From Shimia sp047124445 (lineage in GTDB: Bacteria > Pseudomonadota > Alphaproteobacteria > Rhodobacterales > Rhodobacteraceae): a stretch of 64,000 bases of DNA. How positions within the stretch are numbered: the first letter of the stretch is position 1; each line of letters starts with the position of its first letter. The translations under genes were made by a program, and so were the position numbers. This document shows positions 51,458 through 59,541 of the stretch, in pieces. The stretch is taken from assembly GCF_047124445.1 (NCBI RefSeq), contig NZ_CP138921.1, positions 62,001 to 126,000 of the forward strand. Direction: 5' to 3'. The notes below the pieces were generated by a model that was given only the letters and a program-made list of their open reading frames with translations, was not told the DNA's origin and ran no database searches.

Positions 51458-52204
51458 TCAAATGTCCTTTAGGTTGGCCATAGAGACAGATGCAAAACGC
51501 ACGGCGTCGCTCGGATTGTCCTGTTCTGCAACCAGAATGGCGTTGGGGGCTTGATCGCGGATTTGACGGATCAATCCGGGCCAATCCATCACGCCTTCGC
51601 CAATGTCAGACCAGCCGTCTTCATCGAGACCTTCACCGTCTTTAGCGATGTCCTTGACGTGGACTGCGACAAGGCGGTCTGCATGTTTGGCTACAATCGG
51701 CGCTGGGTCCAGGCCTGCGCGGGCCACCCAGCCAAGGTCGGCTTCCCAGCCGATGTCTGGCGCGGTTTCCAGGATAATATCCATTGGATAGCTGCCGTCC
51801 TCTAGCGCTTCATATTCGAAGTCGTGGTTGTGCCAAGAGAAAGTCTTGCCAGTAGCGCGGACTTTTGAACCGATTTCGGACAGTTCTTTGGCAAAAGCTT
51901 GCCATCCGGCTTTGTCGGTGGGGCGTGCTTCGGCGACGAGGTAGGGGACGATCACGTGTTTGATGCCAAAGCTGTCCGCAAGCATCATGACGCCGTCAAA
52001 GTTGTCACGTAGGTCGTCGATGCCAAAGTGACCACTGGGCATGGTCAAGCCATTCGCTGACATGGCTTCCGCAAAGGAGTCAGGGTCGCCATAAACGCCA
52101 CCGTAGCCCTCCACGCTGGTGTAGCCAAGTTCGGCTAGGTTAGAGAGAAAGGCCTCCTGGCTCGCGACATTGCGTGAGGAGTACAGTTGGAATGAAAAGC
52201 TCAT
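51458..52204 (-). CDS. Sugar phosphate isomerase/epimerase-like TIM barrel (2)
   Basis: 248 aa xylose-isomerase-like barrel. Metal and catalytic segments: 'FSWHNHDFEYEALEDG', 'IGWEADLGWVARAG', 'VAVHVKDIAKDGEGLDEDGW' and 'ILVAEQDNP'. Starts 21 nt after the ABC ATPase gene and ends 2 nt before the next ATG. Size is that of YcjR-type 3-keto-sugar epimerases. Confidence 0.87.
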   Translation of the reverse strand: MSFSFQLYSSRNVASQEAFLSNLAELGYTSVEGYGGVYGDPDSFAEAMSANGLTMPSGHFGIDDLRDNFDGVMMLADSFGIKHVIVPYLVAEARPTDKAGWQAFAKELSEIGSKVRATGKTFSWHNHDFEYEALEDGSYPMDIILETAPDIGWEADLGWVARAGLDPAPIVAKHADRLVAVHVKDIAKDGEGLDEDGWSDIGEGVMDWPGLIRQIRDQAPNAILVAEQDNPSDAVRFASVSMANLKDI

Positions 52205-52225
52205 GAAAGTCTCCAGAAATGAGCG

Positions 52226-53308
52226 TCAAAGACGGTTTTCAGTTGATTTGTCAAAGAGGGAACCCTGAGCGGGATCAAAGCCGATTTCGAGGGTGTCGTC
52301 TGCTGCCACGGTGGCTTTTCCGCTCATGCGGAAGCGGAATGGCGTTCCGGCAAGTGTGGTATAGATCAGCGTGTCTGAGCCCATCGGTTCCACCAGTTCC
52401 ACGGTGATTCCAGCGGTGAAGGGCTGTTGATCTACATCTGTTCCAGTGATGACGGCTTCTGGGCGAATGCCGAGCCAGGCCGGACGCGCCGTTAGCGCGC
52501 CCTGCGAGGCGTCATATCCCGTGAGTGGGAAGTGCATGTCTGCGGAAAGGAACTCGCTACCGCCATCGGTGATGGAGCCCTCAAAGAAGTTGATCGTGGG
52601 GGAGCCGATAAAACCCGCCACATATTTGTTGGACGGACGGTTGTAGACCTCGGACGGGCTGGCGATTTGCTGCACAACACCACCCCGCATGATGGCGATA
52701 CGATCAGCGAGGGTCATGGCCTCGACCTGATCGTGCGTCACGTAGATCATCGTGTTGTCGAGCTTCTGGTGCAGGAGTTTGAGTTCCACCCGCAAGTCCG
52801 CACGCAGTTTGGCATCCAGGTTGGACAGTGGCTCATCAAACAAGAACACGTCCACATCGCGCACAAGCGCGCGGCCGATTGCTACCCGCTGGCGTTGTCC
52901 GCCGGAGAGAGCGGCAGGTTTGCGCTTTAGCAATGGCTCAATTTGCAAGATTTCAGCGGCGCGGGCCACACGTTTGGCGATTTCCGGTTTTGGCACCTTG
53001 GCGTTTTTCAAACCAAACGACAGGTTTCCCTCCACCGACATCTGCGGGTAGAGCGCGTAAGATTGGAACACCATGCCGATGCCGCGCTCAGACGGCTCTT
53101 CCCAGGTGACATTGCGGCCGCCAATGTGAATTTCACCATCCGTGATGTCCAGCAGGCCAGCGATGCAGTTGAGCAAAGTGGATTTGCCGCAGCCAGAAGC
53201 CCCAAGAAGTACAAGAAACTCGCCTTCCTGGATGTCGATGTTGAGTTTGTCCAAGACGCGCACGGCGCCAAACTCTAGGGTGAGATCTTTTACGTTTACG
53301 TTGGTCAT
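52226..53308 (-). CDS. Sugar ABC transporter ATPase (UgpC/MsmK type)
   Basis: 360 aa. Walker A 'GASGCGKST', Q-loop 'MVFQSYALYPQMSV', signature 'LSGGQRQRVAIGRALVRD', Walker B 'VFLFDEPLSNLD', 'VTHDQVEAM', and a C-terminal OB/TOBE domain from about 240. 'RPSNKYVAGFIGSPTINFFEG' is typical of carbohydrate importers (CUT1). Starts 2 nt after the MalG-like permease stop. Confidence 0.93.
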   Translation of the reverse strand: MTNVNVKDLTLEFGAVRVLDKLNIDIQEGEFLVLLGASGCGKSTLLNCIAGLLDITDGEIHIGGRNVTWEEPSERGIGMVFQSYALYPQMSVEGNLSFGLKNAKVPKPEIAKRVARAAEILQIEPLLKRKPAALSGGQRQRVAIGRALVRDVDVFLFDEPLSNLDAKLRADLRVELKLLHQKLDNTMIYVTHDQVEAMTLADRIAIMRGGVVQQIASPSEVYNRPSNKYVAGFIGSPTINFFEGSITDGGSEFLSADMHFPLTGYDASQGALTARPAWLGIRPEAVITGTDVDQQPFTAGITVELVEPMGSDTLIYTTLAGTPFRFRMSGKATVAADDTLEIGFDPAQGSLFDKSTENRL

Positions 53309-53310
53309 AG

Positions 53311-54252
53311 TCAGCCCTTTACTGCGCCAGCCGCGATGCCGCGCACGAAGAGTTTGCCGGAGGCAAAGTAGATGATGAGAGGAACGAGGCCGGTGAGCAT
53401 GGTTGCGGCCATGTTGACGTTGTATTCTTTGACGCCCTGCACCGAGTTCACGATGTTGTTGAGCTGCACCGTCATTGGGTAAGTGTCCGGCTTGGTGAAG
53501 ATCACGCCAAAGAGGAAGTCATTCCAGATGCCGGTGACTTGGAGGATGATCGCGACAACAAAGATTGGCAGCGCCATTGGCAACATGATCTGGAAGTAGA
53601 TCTGCCAGAAGCCAGCGCCATCCACCCGTGCTGCCTTGAACAGTTCTTCAGGCACCGAGGCGAAGTAGTTCCGGAACAGAAGGGTTAGGATCGGCATGCC
53701 AAAGATAGTGTGCACAATCACCAGCCCCCAGATGCTGCCCATCAGTCGGATTTTGGTGCCGGTGATCGCGGAGAAGATGTCGCCGCTTTCCCGAAGCAAG
53801 ATCACAATGGGGTAGATCATCACCTGATAGGGAATGAAGGCGCCAAAGATGAGGATTGTGAAAAACACCTCGGAGCCTTTGAACTTCCACAGTGACAGCG
53901 CGTAGCCGTTGACCGAGGCGATGGCGATGGAGATCACAACGGATGGCACAAGGATTTGCACCGAGTTCCAGAAGCCGCGGGACAGACCGTCGCAGTTGAT
54001 GCCGGTGCAGGCCTCGGCCCAGGCTTTGACCCATGGCTCAAAGGTGATTTCCACTGGCGGGGCAAACACGTTGCCCAAGCGGATTTCTGGCATGCCTTTG
54101 AGCGAGGTGACAACCATCACATAGAGCGGCAGCAGGTAGTAAACGGAGGCCACAAACAATGTGCCATAAAGCATGATGTTGGTTGGGGTCATGCGTTTGC
54201 GAGGTTTCGTGCCGCGCGGTGTTGTTTTGGAGTTTACGGTTGCATCAGTCAC
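53311..54252 (-). CDS. Sugar ABC permease, MalG-like
   Basis: 313 aa from GTG 54252: GGAGG ends 8 nt before it, and it overlaps the upstream permease stop by 8 nt; a TTG 15 nt earlier sits on the Shine-Dalgarno. Six TM helices, a large insert loop after TM1, and the EAA motif 'FKAARVDGAGFWQIYFQIML'. Pairs with the MalF-like permease. Confidence 0.9.
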   Translation of the reverse strand: MTDATVNSKTTPRGTKPRKRMTPTNIMLYGTLFVASVYYLLPLYVMVVTSLKGMPEIRLGNVFAPPVEITFEPWVKAWAEACTGINCDGLSRGFWNSVQILVPSVVISIAIASVNGYALSLWKFKGSEVFFTILIFGAFIPYQVMIYPIVILLRESGDIFSAITGTKIRLMGSIWGLVIVHTIFGMPILTLLFRNYFASVPEELFKAARVDGAGFWQIYFQIMLPMALPIFVVAIILQVTGIWNDFLFGVIFTKPDTYPMTVQLNNIVNSVQGVKEYNVNMAATMLTGLVPLIIYFASGKLFVRGIAAGAVKG

Positions 54253-55177
54253 GGCGCTTGCCTCCAAATTCGAGATAGGCCCATGGGATCAGCACAACCA
54301 GAACTGAAAGCAGCATCATGGTGGAGGCCGCGAAACCTTGGCCAAGGTTTTGAGATTGGAACATTTTCTCGATGACGTATTTGGCGGGGACCTCCGAGGC
54401 GATGCCTGGGCCGCCAGATGTTTGCGCCACAACGAGGTCATAGACTTTGATGATTCCGGCGGCGATCAGAACTAGCGCGGTCACAAAGATCGGGCGCATC
54501 ATCGGGATGATGATGAAGATGTAGGTCTTCCAAACTGGGATGCCTTCAACGCGAGACGCTTTCCAGATGTCCTCGTCAATGCCGCGCAAGCCAGCCAACA
54601 GGATCACCATGATGAAGCCTGAGCCTTGCCAAATGCCTGCGATCAGGATGCCGTAGATGACGATGTTGGCATTGTTGAGTGGGTCAAATGTGAAGCTTTC
54701 CCAGCCCCATTTTTGAATGACGCCCTGGATGCCAAACTGCGGGTTGAGGATCCATTGCCAAACCAGTCCTGTCACGATGAAAGACAGCGCGAAAGGATAA
54801 AGAAAGATTGTGCGGAAAACGCCTTCGCCGCGGATTTTGCGGTCTAAGAGGGCGGCCAGGGTGAAGCCAATCACAAGGCTCAGCACCAAAGAGCAGATGC
54901 CGTAAATCGCGAGGTTCTCGATGGACACCAACCACCGACGAGTGCTCCAGAGGCGCTCATACTGGTCTAAGCCAACCCATTTGTCTGGCGCGGGCAGCAA
55001 TTTGGATTTGGTGAAGGAGTGGTAGATCGTCCAGATCGTGCAGCCAATGAAAACCACCAGCGCTGTGAAGATCATCGGGATTGAGGCGAGTTTCGCCGTC
55101 ATGTTTTTGAAAAGGCGGTTTGGTCGCTTGGAGGTTGTCCGTTGGGACACCACTTGCGCGCCATCAGTCACAGCCAT
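54245..55177 (-). CDS. Sugar ABC permease, MalF-like
   Basis: 310 aa, six TM helices, EAA motif 'WKASRVEGIPVWKTYIFIII'. CUT1 carbohydrate importer permease. Follows the binding-protein gene after a 111-bp gap that contains a strong stem-loop, and overlaps the MalG-like gene. Confidence 0.92.
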   Translation of the reverse strand: MAVTDGAQVVSQRTTSKRPNRLFKNMTAKLASIPMIFTALVVFIGCTIWTIYHSFTKSKLLPAPDKWVGLDQYERLWSTRRWLVSIENLAIYGICSLVLSLVIGFTLAALLDRKIRGEGVFRTIFLYPFALSFIVTGLVWQWILNPQFGIQGVIQKWGWESFTFDPLNNANIVIYGILIAGIWQGSGFIMVILLAGLRGIDEDIWKASRVEGIPVWKTYIFIIIPMMRPIFVTALVLIAAGIIKVYDLVVAQTSGGPGIASEVPAKYVIEKMFQSQNLGQGFAASTMMLLSVLVVLIPWAYLEFGGKRRD

Positions 55178-55257
55178 GGCTCAGGTCTCCAGCCTGATGT
55201 GCCAAAAGGATTGGCTTGATCAGGTCGTTTGGGGCAATTGGGGCAGCGGAGAGTGAC

Positions 55258-55279
55258 GGAGCCCGAAGTTTCGGGCTCC
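55258..55279. terminator. Stem-loop between sugar-binding-protein and permease genes
   Basis: GGAGCCCGAA at 55258-55267 and its exact complement at 55270-55279. It begins 10 nt after the binding-protein stop (minus strand) and has no T tract, so it more likely protects the upstream mRNA or attenuates expression than terminates fully. Confidence 0.6.
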
Positions 55280-55288
55280 GCGACCATT

Positions 55289-56518
55289 TTAGTCCGCGTC
55301 GGCGATGATTTCGGCGTATTTTGCCTGAGCATCTGCCGCGGAGTAGGACGGATCATTCCAGAACTCGACCATCAGGTCTTCGATCTGGCCTGAGGTGTCG
55401 GCAGACAAGACCTGATCACCGGACTGCAGGATGTTGCCGCTTGCGAGGATCTCCAGACCCTTTTTCATGCAGTCGTTCGCAGAGGCGAGATCAATATCGC
55501 CACGCACTGGCAGCGAGCCTTTCTTCAGGTTGAAGTTGACCTGAACTTCTGGGCTTAGAAGTAGCTTGGCCAGCTCTTTTTGCGCCGCTTCAATTCCAGG
55601 ATCGTCCTGCTTCGGGAAGTAGAAGGCGTCACCGCCGGTGGAAATGATTTCATTCACACCCAGACCAGGCAGGCAGGTATAATCCTGGCCTGCAACTTGA
55701 CCGGCAACTTGGAATTCACCCTGGGCCCAGTCCCCCATAACCTGTCCACCCGCTTGGCCTGTGATCACGAGGTTGGTCGCTTGGTTCCAATCTTGAACCT
55801 TGGAGTTCGCCGCCATAGCGCGCGCTGCAGCGGCAGCTTCAAATACTTTGGCCATCTCAGGGCCCGCCGCGGCTTCAGCGTCTTTGTTGACGTTGATTTT
55901 GTTCCATAGATCAGGGCCACCCACAGCCACATTGATCACGCCAAAGGCGCCGGAGGACTGCCATGCTTGTTGCCCCATGGCGAGTGGGATTTTGCCGGCG
56001 GCTTCAAGCGCAGGGGCGGAAGCAACAAACTCGTCCCAATTCGAAGGTACGTCGATGCCTGCATCTGCATAGGCTTGGTGGCTCAGCCATATCCACTGCC
56101 ATGAGTGGATGTTCACGGGGGCGCAGTAGATTTTGCCATCGACTGTGCAGCTGTCGAGCAGGGACCCTGGATTTACGATGTCTTTCCAGCCCTCAGCTGT
56201 GGCCACATCGGTGAGGTCCAGCATCAGCCCAGCTTCTATCAGCTCCTCTGCTTGGCGCCCATGGTTCAGCTGAGTTGCATGCATTGGGTCGCCGCCAATG
56301 ATGCGGCTGACAATGATTGGACGGGCTGTACCGCCAGAGCCCGCAATCGCGCCGTCGACCCAGGTGTTGCCCGTGGCGTCAAAAGCCTTGGCAAATTCAG
56401 AAACGGCAGCTGCTTCACCGCCTGATGTCCACCAATGAGTGACTTCCAGTTCTGCGGCAGAAACAGCGCCAGCAGCGCAAAACGCAACTGTAGCAGTGGT
56501 AGCTTTGTAAAAGTTCAT
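55289..56518 (-). CDS. Sugar ABC periplasmic binding protein
   Basis: 409 aa, signal peptide 'TATVAFCAAGAVSAAE', mature start 'LEVTHWWTSGGEAAAVSEFA', which is typical of glucose/mannose-type (GtsA/Sga-like) binding proteins, as is 'WQWIWLSHQAYADAGIDVPS'. Two Cys pairs could form disulfides. First gene of the leftward sugar operon, directly controlled by the LacI operators upstream. Confidence 0.92.
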   Translation of the reverse strand: MNFYKATTATVAFCAAGAVSAAELEVTHWWTSGGEAAAVSEFAKAFDATGNTWVDGAIAGSGGTARPIIVSRIIGGDPMHATQLNHGRQAEELIEAGLMLDLTDVATAEGWKDIVNPGSLLDSCTVDGKIYCAPVNIHSWQWIWLSHQAYADAGIDVPSNWDEFVASAPALEAAGKIPLAMGQQAWQSSGAFGVINVAVGGPDLWNKINVNKDAEAAAGPEMAKVFEAAAAARAMAANSKVQDWNQATNLVITGQAGGQVMGDWAQGEFQVAGQVAGQDYTCLPGLGVNEIISTGGDAFYFPKQDDPGIEAAQKELAKLLLSPEVQVNFNLKKGSLPVRGDIDLASANDCMKKGLEILASGNILQSGDQVLSADTSGQIEDLMVEFWNDPSYSAADAQAKYAEIIADAD

Positions 56519-56548
56519 TCTTTCCTCCCAATTTCGGCGTCATCGCCG

Positions 56549-56562
56549 TGTAATCGATTACA
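56549..56562. promoter_or_regulatory. LacI-family operator 1
   Basis: Perfect 14-bp palindrome TGTAATCGATTACA with the central CG usual for LacI-family sites, 31 bp upstream of the binding-protein ATG. Likely overlaps the operon promoter or leader. Confidence 0.85.
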
Positions 56563-56630
56563 TTTCCTCCCGAACATCTCTGCAGTTCAAGGCTCCTCTG
56601 CTAACAGAGGGAGTGGCATTGACAGTGATG

Positions 56631-56644
56631 TGTAATCGATTACA
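56631..56644. promoter_or_regulatory. LacI-family operator 2
   Basis: Second identical TGTAATCGATTACA, 60 bp before the lacI-type ATG and 82 bp centre to centre from operator 1, near eight helical turns, so a repression loop covering both divergent promoters is plausible. Confidence 0.85.
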
Positions 56645-56703
56645 TAACGGTAGCCCCGCTGCGAGCGGCGAGTCAATAAATAATTCGAGGCGCAAAAATA
56701 TTA

Positions 56704-57741
56704 ATGAAAACCTCAAAGCCCAAAGTCGTTGATGTGGCCCGATTGGCTGGGGTGTCCACTGCCACCGTGAGCCGTGTTTTGAACGACCCCTCGGTTGTGT
56801 CGGAAGCGACTAGAGAGGCTGTATTGAAGGCCGTTAAGGACACGGGATACCGGGTCAATCGCGCCGCTAGAAATCTTCGCACAAACACCTCTCGGACGGT
56901 ATTGGCGCTTGTGCCTAACCTGTCCAACCCTTTCTTTTCGAACATCCTTTCTGGATTGGAGCGAGAGCTGAGTGCGGCGGACTACAGCTTGCTCGTGACC
57001 GACAGCGGAGACGCACAGTTAACGGCTGACCAGATTCAACGATACATTGCAGCTGGGCAGGCAGATGGCTTGGTCATTCTGGACGGGAGCATTGATTTGA
57101 CTGAGCTTCAAGTGGTGCAATCAGCGACGGCCCCGGTGCCTATCGTTTTTGCCTGTGAGTGGGTGGAAGGTTTCTCTGGCCCGTCGGTGCGCGCCGACAA
57201 TGAGGCGGGGATTCGCATGTTGGTGCAGCATCTTTGGCAGCAGGGTCATCGCAGGTTTGGTCATGTTGCTGGCCCGGACACCAACGTGCTTTCCCATCGT
57301 CGCCAGAGTGCGTTTGAAAACGCCGTTCAGGAGTGTGGCGGAGAAGTCCAGTCGGGCTGGATGTTGCCGGGCGATTTTTCCATTGCGGCAGGCAAAGAGG
57401 CCGCTGCGCGTGTGGCTGCAATGCGCGATGGACCAACCGCTTGGGTCTGTGCCAGTGACCAAATCGCTTTCGGCCTGATTGCCGGATTGACAGAGGCCGG
57501 AATCAAGGTGCCAGACGATGTGTCTGTCACGGGGTTTGACAACATTGAAATGACCGAGGTGTTTAACCCGCCGCTTACGACAATTCACCAGCACCGCAAC
57601 AAGATGGGCAACGAAGCTGCACGCCGCCTGTTGCAACTCTTGCGCGGTGGGCAGCCCAGCACAGCTTCCCCAACAATCATGCCGGTCTATCTGGTGGATC
57701 GCAAAAGCACCGGGCCTGTGCGGGAAAAGGAACAGGCCTAA
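56704..57741 (+). CDS. LacI-family transcriptional regulator of the sugar locus
   Basis: 345 aa. N-terminal helix-turn-helix 'VVDVARLAGVSTATVSRVLN' and hinge 'VNRAARNLRTNTSRTV', then a periplasmic-binding-like effector domain from about 62 ('LALVPNLSNPFFSNILSGLE') with 'VTGFDNIEMTEVFNPPLTTI'. Divergent from the sugar operon with two identical palindromic operators between. Effector probably the imported sugar or its keto derivative. Confidence 0.94.
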   Translation: MKTSKPKVVDVARLAGVSTATVSRVLNDPSVVSEATREAVLKAVKDTGYRVNRAARNLRTNTSRTVLALVPNLSNPFFSNILSGLERELSAADYSLLVTDSGDAQLTADQIQRYIAAGQADGLVILDGSIDLTELQVVQSATAPVPIVFACEWVEGFSGPSVRADNEAGIRMLVQHLWQQGHRRFGHVAGPDTNVLSHRRQSAFENAVQECGGEVQSGWMLPGDFSIAAGKEAAARVAAMRDGPTAWVCASDQIAFGLIAGLTEAGIKVPDDVSVTGFDNIEMTEVFNPPLTTIHQHRNKMGNEAARRLLQLLRGGQPSTASPTIMPVYLVDRKSTGPVREKEQA

Positions 57742-57751
57742 GCCTGGCGCG

Positions 57752-58756
57752 TTAGCCGCCGGTGTGGCTCATGTGGCGCGACATTTGCCCGTCCACAACT
57801 TGACGGGAATAGTCGAAATCGTGGCCCTTAGGTTTCAGCGCGATGGCTGCGCGAATGGCGTCTTCGAGCGCCGCGTCACTTTCACTACCGCGCAAGGCGC
57901 CCCGCAGATCGGCCATGTCTTCTTGCCCCAAGCACATGAACAACTGTCCGGTGCAGGTCAGGCGCACTCGGTTGCAACTTTCACAGAAGTTGTGGGTCAT
58001 CGGGGTGATGAAGCCGATTTTTTGACCGGTTTCTTCCAGACGTACGTAGCGGGCAGGTCCACCGGTGCGCTCGGCGAGATCGGTCAGTGTGTAGCGCTCT
58101 GCCAGTCGGCCGCGCAGATCATCTAGGGACCAATACTGGTCAATGCGGTCCTCATTGCCCAGATCGCCCATCGGCATCACCTCAATCCAGGTCATGTCCA
58201 TGTCACGCTCCGCGCACCACTCTGCCAACGTGAAGAGTTCGTCCTCGTTGAAGCCTTTTAAAGCAACTGCGTTGATCTTAATGCGAAGACCAGCGGCCTG
58301 TGCGGCGTCAATGCCACGCATCACCTGTTCAAGACGGCCCCACCGGGTGATGTCGGCAAATTTTTGGTCGTCGATGGTGTCCATGGAGATGTTCACACGT
58401 CGCACACCATAAGAATAGAGCTCCTCGGCGAAGCGCTCCAATTGAGAACCATTGGTTGTCAGGGTCAGCTCTTTCAGGGCACCGCTGTCTAGATGCCGTT
58501 TCATGCCTTTGAAGAAGGTCATGATGTCGCGCCGCACCAAAGGTTCACCACCGGTGATGCGCAGTTTTTCAACGCCCAGCCGGATGAAGGTGGAGCACAT
58601 ACGATCCAACTCTTCGAGCGTCAAAAGTTCCTTTTTGGGAAGGAACGTCATGTTCTCCGCCATGCAATAGACACAACGGAAGTCGCATCTGTCAGTGACG
58701 GATACACGCAGGTAAGACACCGCGCGGTGAAACGGATCGATCAATGGTGCAGTCAT
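57752..58756 (-). CDS. moaA: GTP 3',8-cyclase MoaA
   Basis: 334 aa from ATG 58756. Radical SAM enzyme of molybdenum cofactor synthesis converting GTP to 3',8-cyclo-GTP. First 4Fe-4S cluster Cys24, Cys28, Cys31 ('CDFRCVYC'), second cluster 'CESCNRVRLTCTGQLFMC', and the essential C-terminal Gly-Gly. Stands alone, convergent with the LacI gene (10 nt apart); no other moa gene nearby. Confidence 0.96.
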   Translation of the reverse strand: MTAPLIDPFHRAVSYLRVSVTDRCDFRCVYCMAENMTFLPKKELLTLEELDRMCSTFIRLGVEKLRITGGEPLVRRDIMTFFKGMKRHLDSGALKELTLTTNGSQLERFAEELYSYGVRRVNISMDTIDDQKFADITRWGRLEQVMRGIDAAQAAGLRIKINAVALKGFNEDELFTLAEWCAERDMDMTWIEVMPMGDLGNEDRIDQYWSLDDLRGRLAERYTLTDLAERTGGPARYVRLEETGQKIGFITPMTHNFCESCNRVRLTCTGQLFMCLGQEDMADLRGALRGSESDAALEDAIRAAIALKPKGHDFDYSRQVVDGQMSRHMSHTGG

Positions 58757-58860
58757 ACTGCATTGGTAGTGGCCAAAATCGAGATGGGCAAGGGCGCCTA
58801 AAGTTGTAGCCGCAAAACATCTTTGTGAGCGCAGGTGCTCATTTGCCTGGAACAAAGTGC

Positions 58861-59541
58861 CTAGCTCAAACGCTTGCTGGCTTCCTTCACTGCAAAGGGC
58901 TTCATGTCGTTCGCATGTTTTTCCAGAAAGTCGCGGACACGATCCGGATCGTGCTTTGACAAATCACGCAACCACCAGCCAATTGCCTTTTGAATAAACC
59001 ATGTGTGGTCAGGGACATAACTTGCGGCCCAGCCCAGAATGCGGTCGCGGGCTTGCAGCTCCTCCGGCTTGGGGTGGTTTTGCTTTGTCCACGGCAATGT
59101 GATGACCAAGGCTGCCCGGCGTGTCCACATGTGTTCGGACGTGGTCCAGGTCTCAACTTGATCCAGTCGGGTCGGATCGGCGACCAGACGCTTTTGCCCA
59201 GCCATACAGGCGTGGTCCGCAATGGCCCAACTGTCAAAATCGGCAGTCCAGCTGGCGACCAGTTCCCAAGCGTCTTCGTCAGGGCGCAGTCGGGCCTGGG
59301 TGAGCACTTTTGACGCGGCAATGCGGGCTTCAAAAATGTCTGTTTGCCACAGTTCGGAGGCGAGTTGAACGCGTTGATCAACTGTCAGCGTTTGCCGCCA
59401 GCACTTGGTGATGTCGTTGAGCGCCGGATTCGGGATGCCGAGAACCTGACGCGATTGCTTGTGGTAGGCGGCCATGCCTTCGGCACGTCCGGGTTCAATC
59501 AGAGCCTCAAGGGCGGTTAGGGCGTCCTGAAGTTGCATCAT
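58861..59541 (-). CDS. AlkD-like DNA alkylation repair protein
   Basis: 226 aa all-helical HEAT-like repeat protein of the DNA alkylation repair family, with 'ALNDITKCWRQ', 'WELVASWTADFDSWAIADHA', 'WTRRAALVITLPWTK' and 'HTWFIQKAIGWWLRDLSKHD' landmarks (Trp/Asp base-handling residues). AlkD excises positively charged alkylated bases. Its ATG overlaps the glmS stop (ATGA), so it is translated from the glmU-glmS transcript. Confidence 0.85.
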   Translation of the reverse strand: MMQLQDALTALEALIEPGRAEGMAAYHKQSRQVLGIPNPALNDITKCWRQTLTVDQRVQLASELWQTDIFEARIAASKVLTQARLRPDEDAWELVASWTADFDSWAIADHACMAGQKRLVADPTRLDQVETWTTSEHMWTRRAALVITLPWTKQNHPKPEELQARDRILGWAASYVPDHTWFIQKAIGWWLRDLSKHDPDRVRDFLEKHANDMKPFAVKEASKRLS

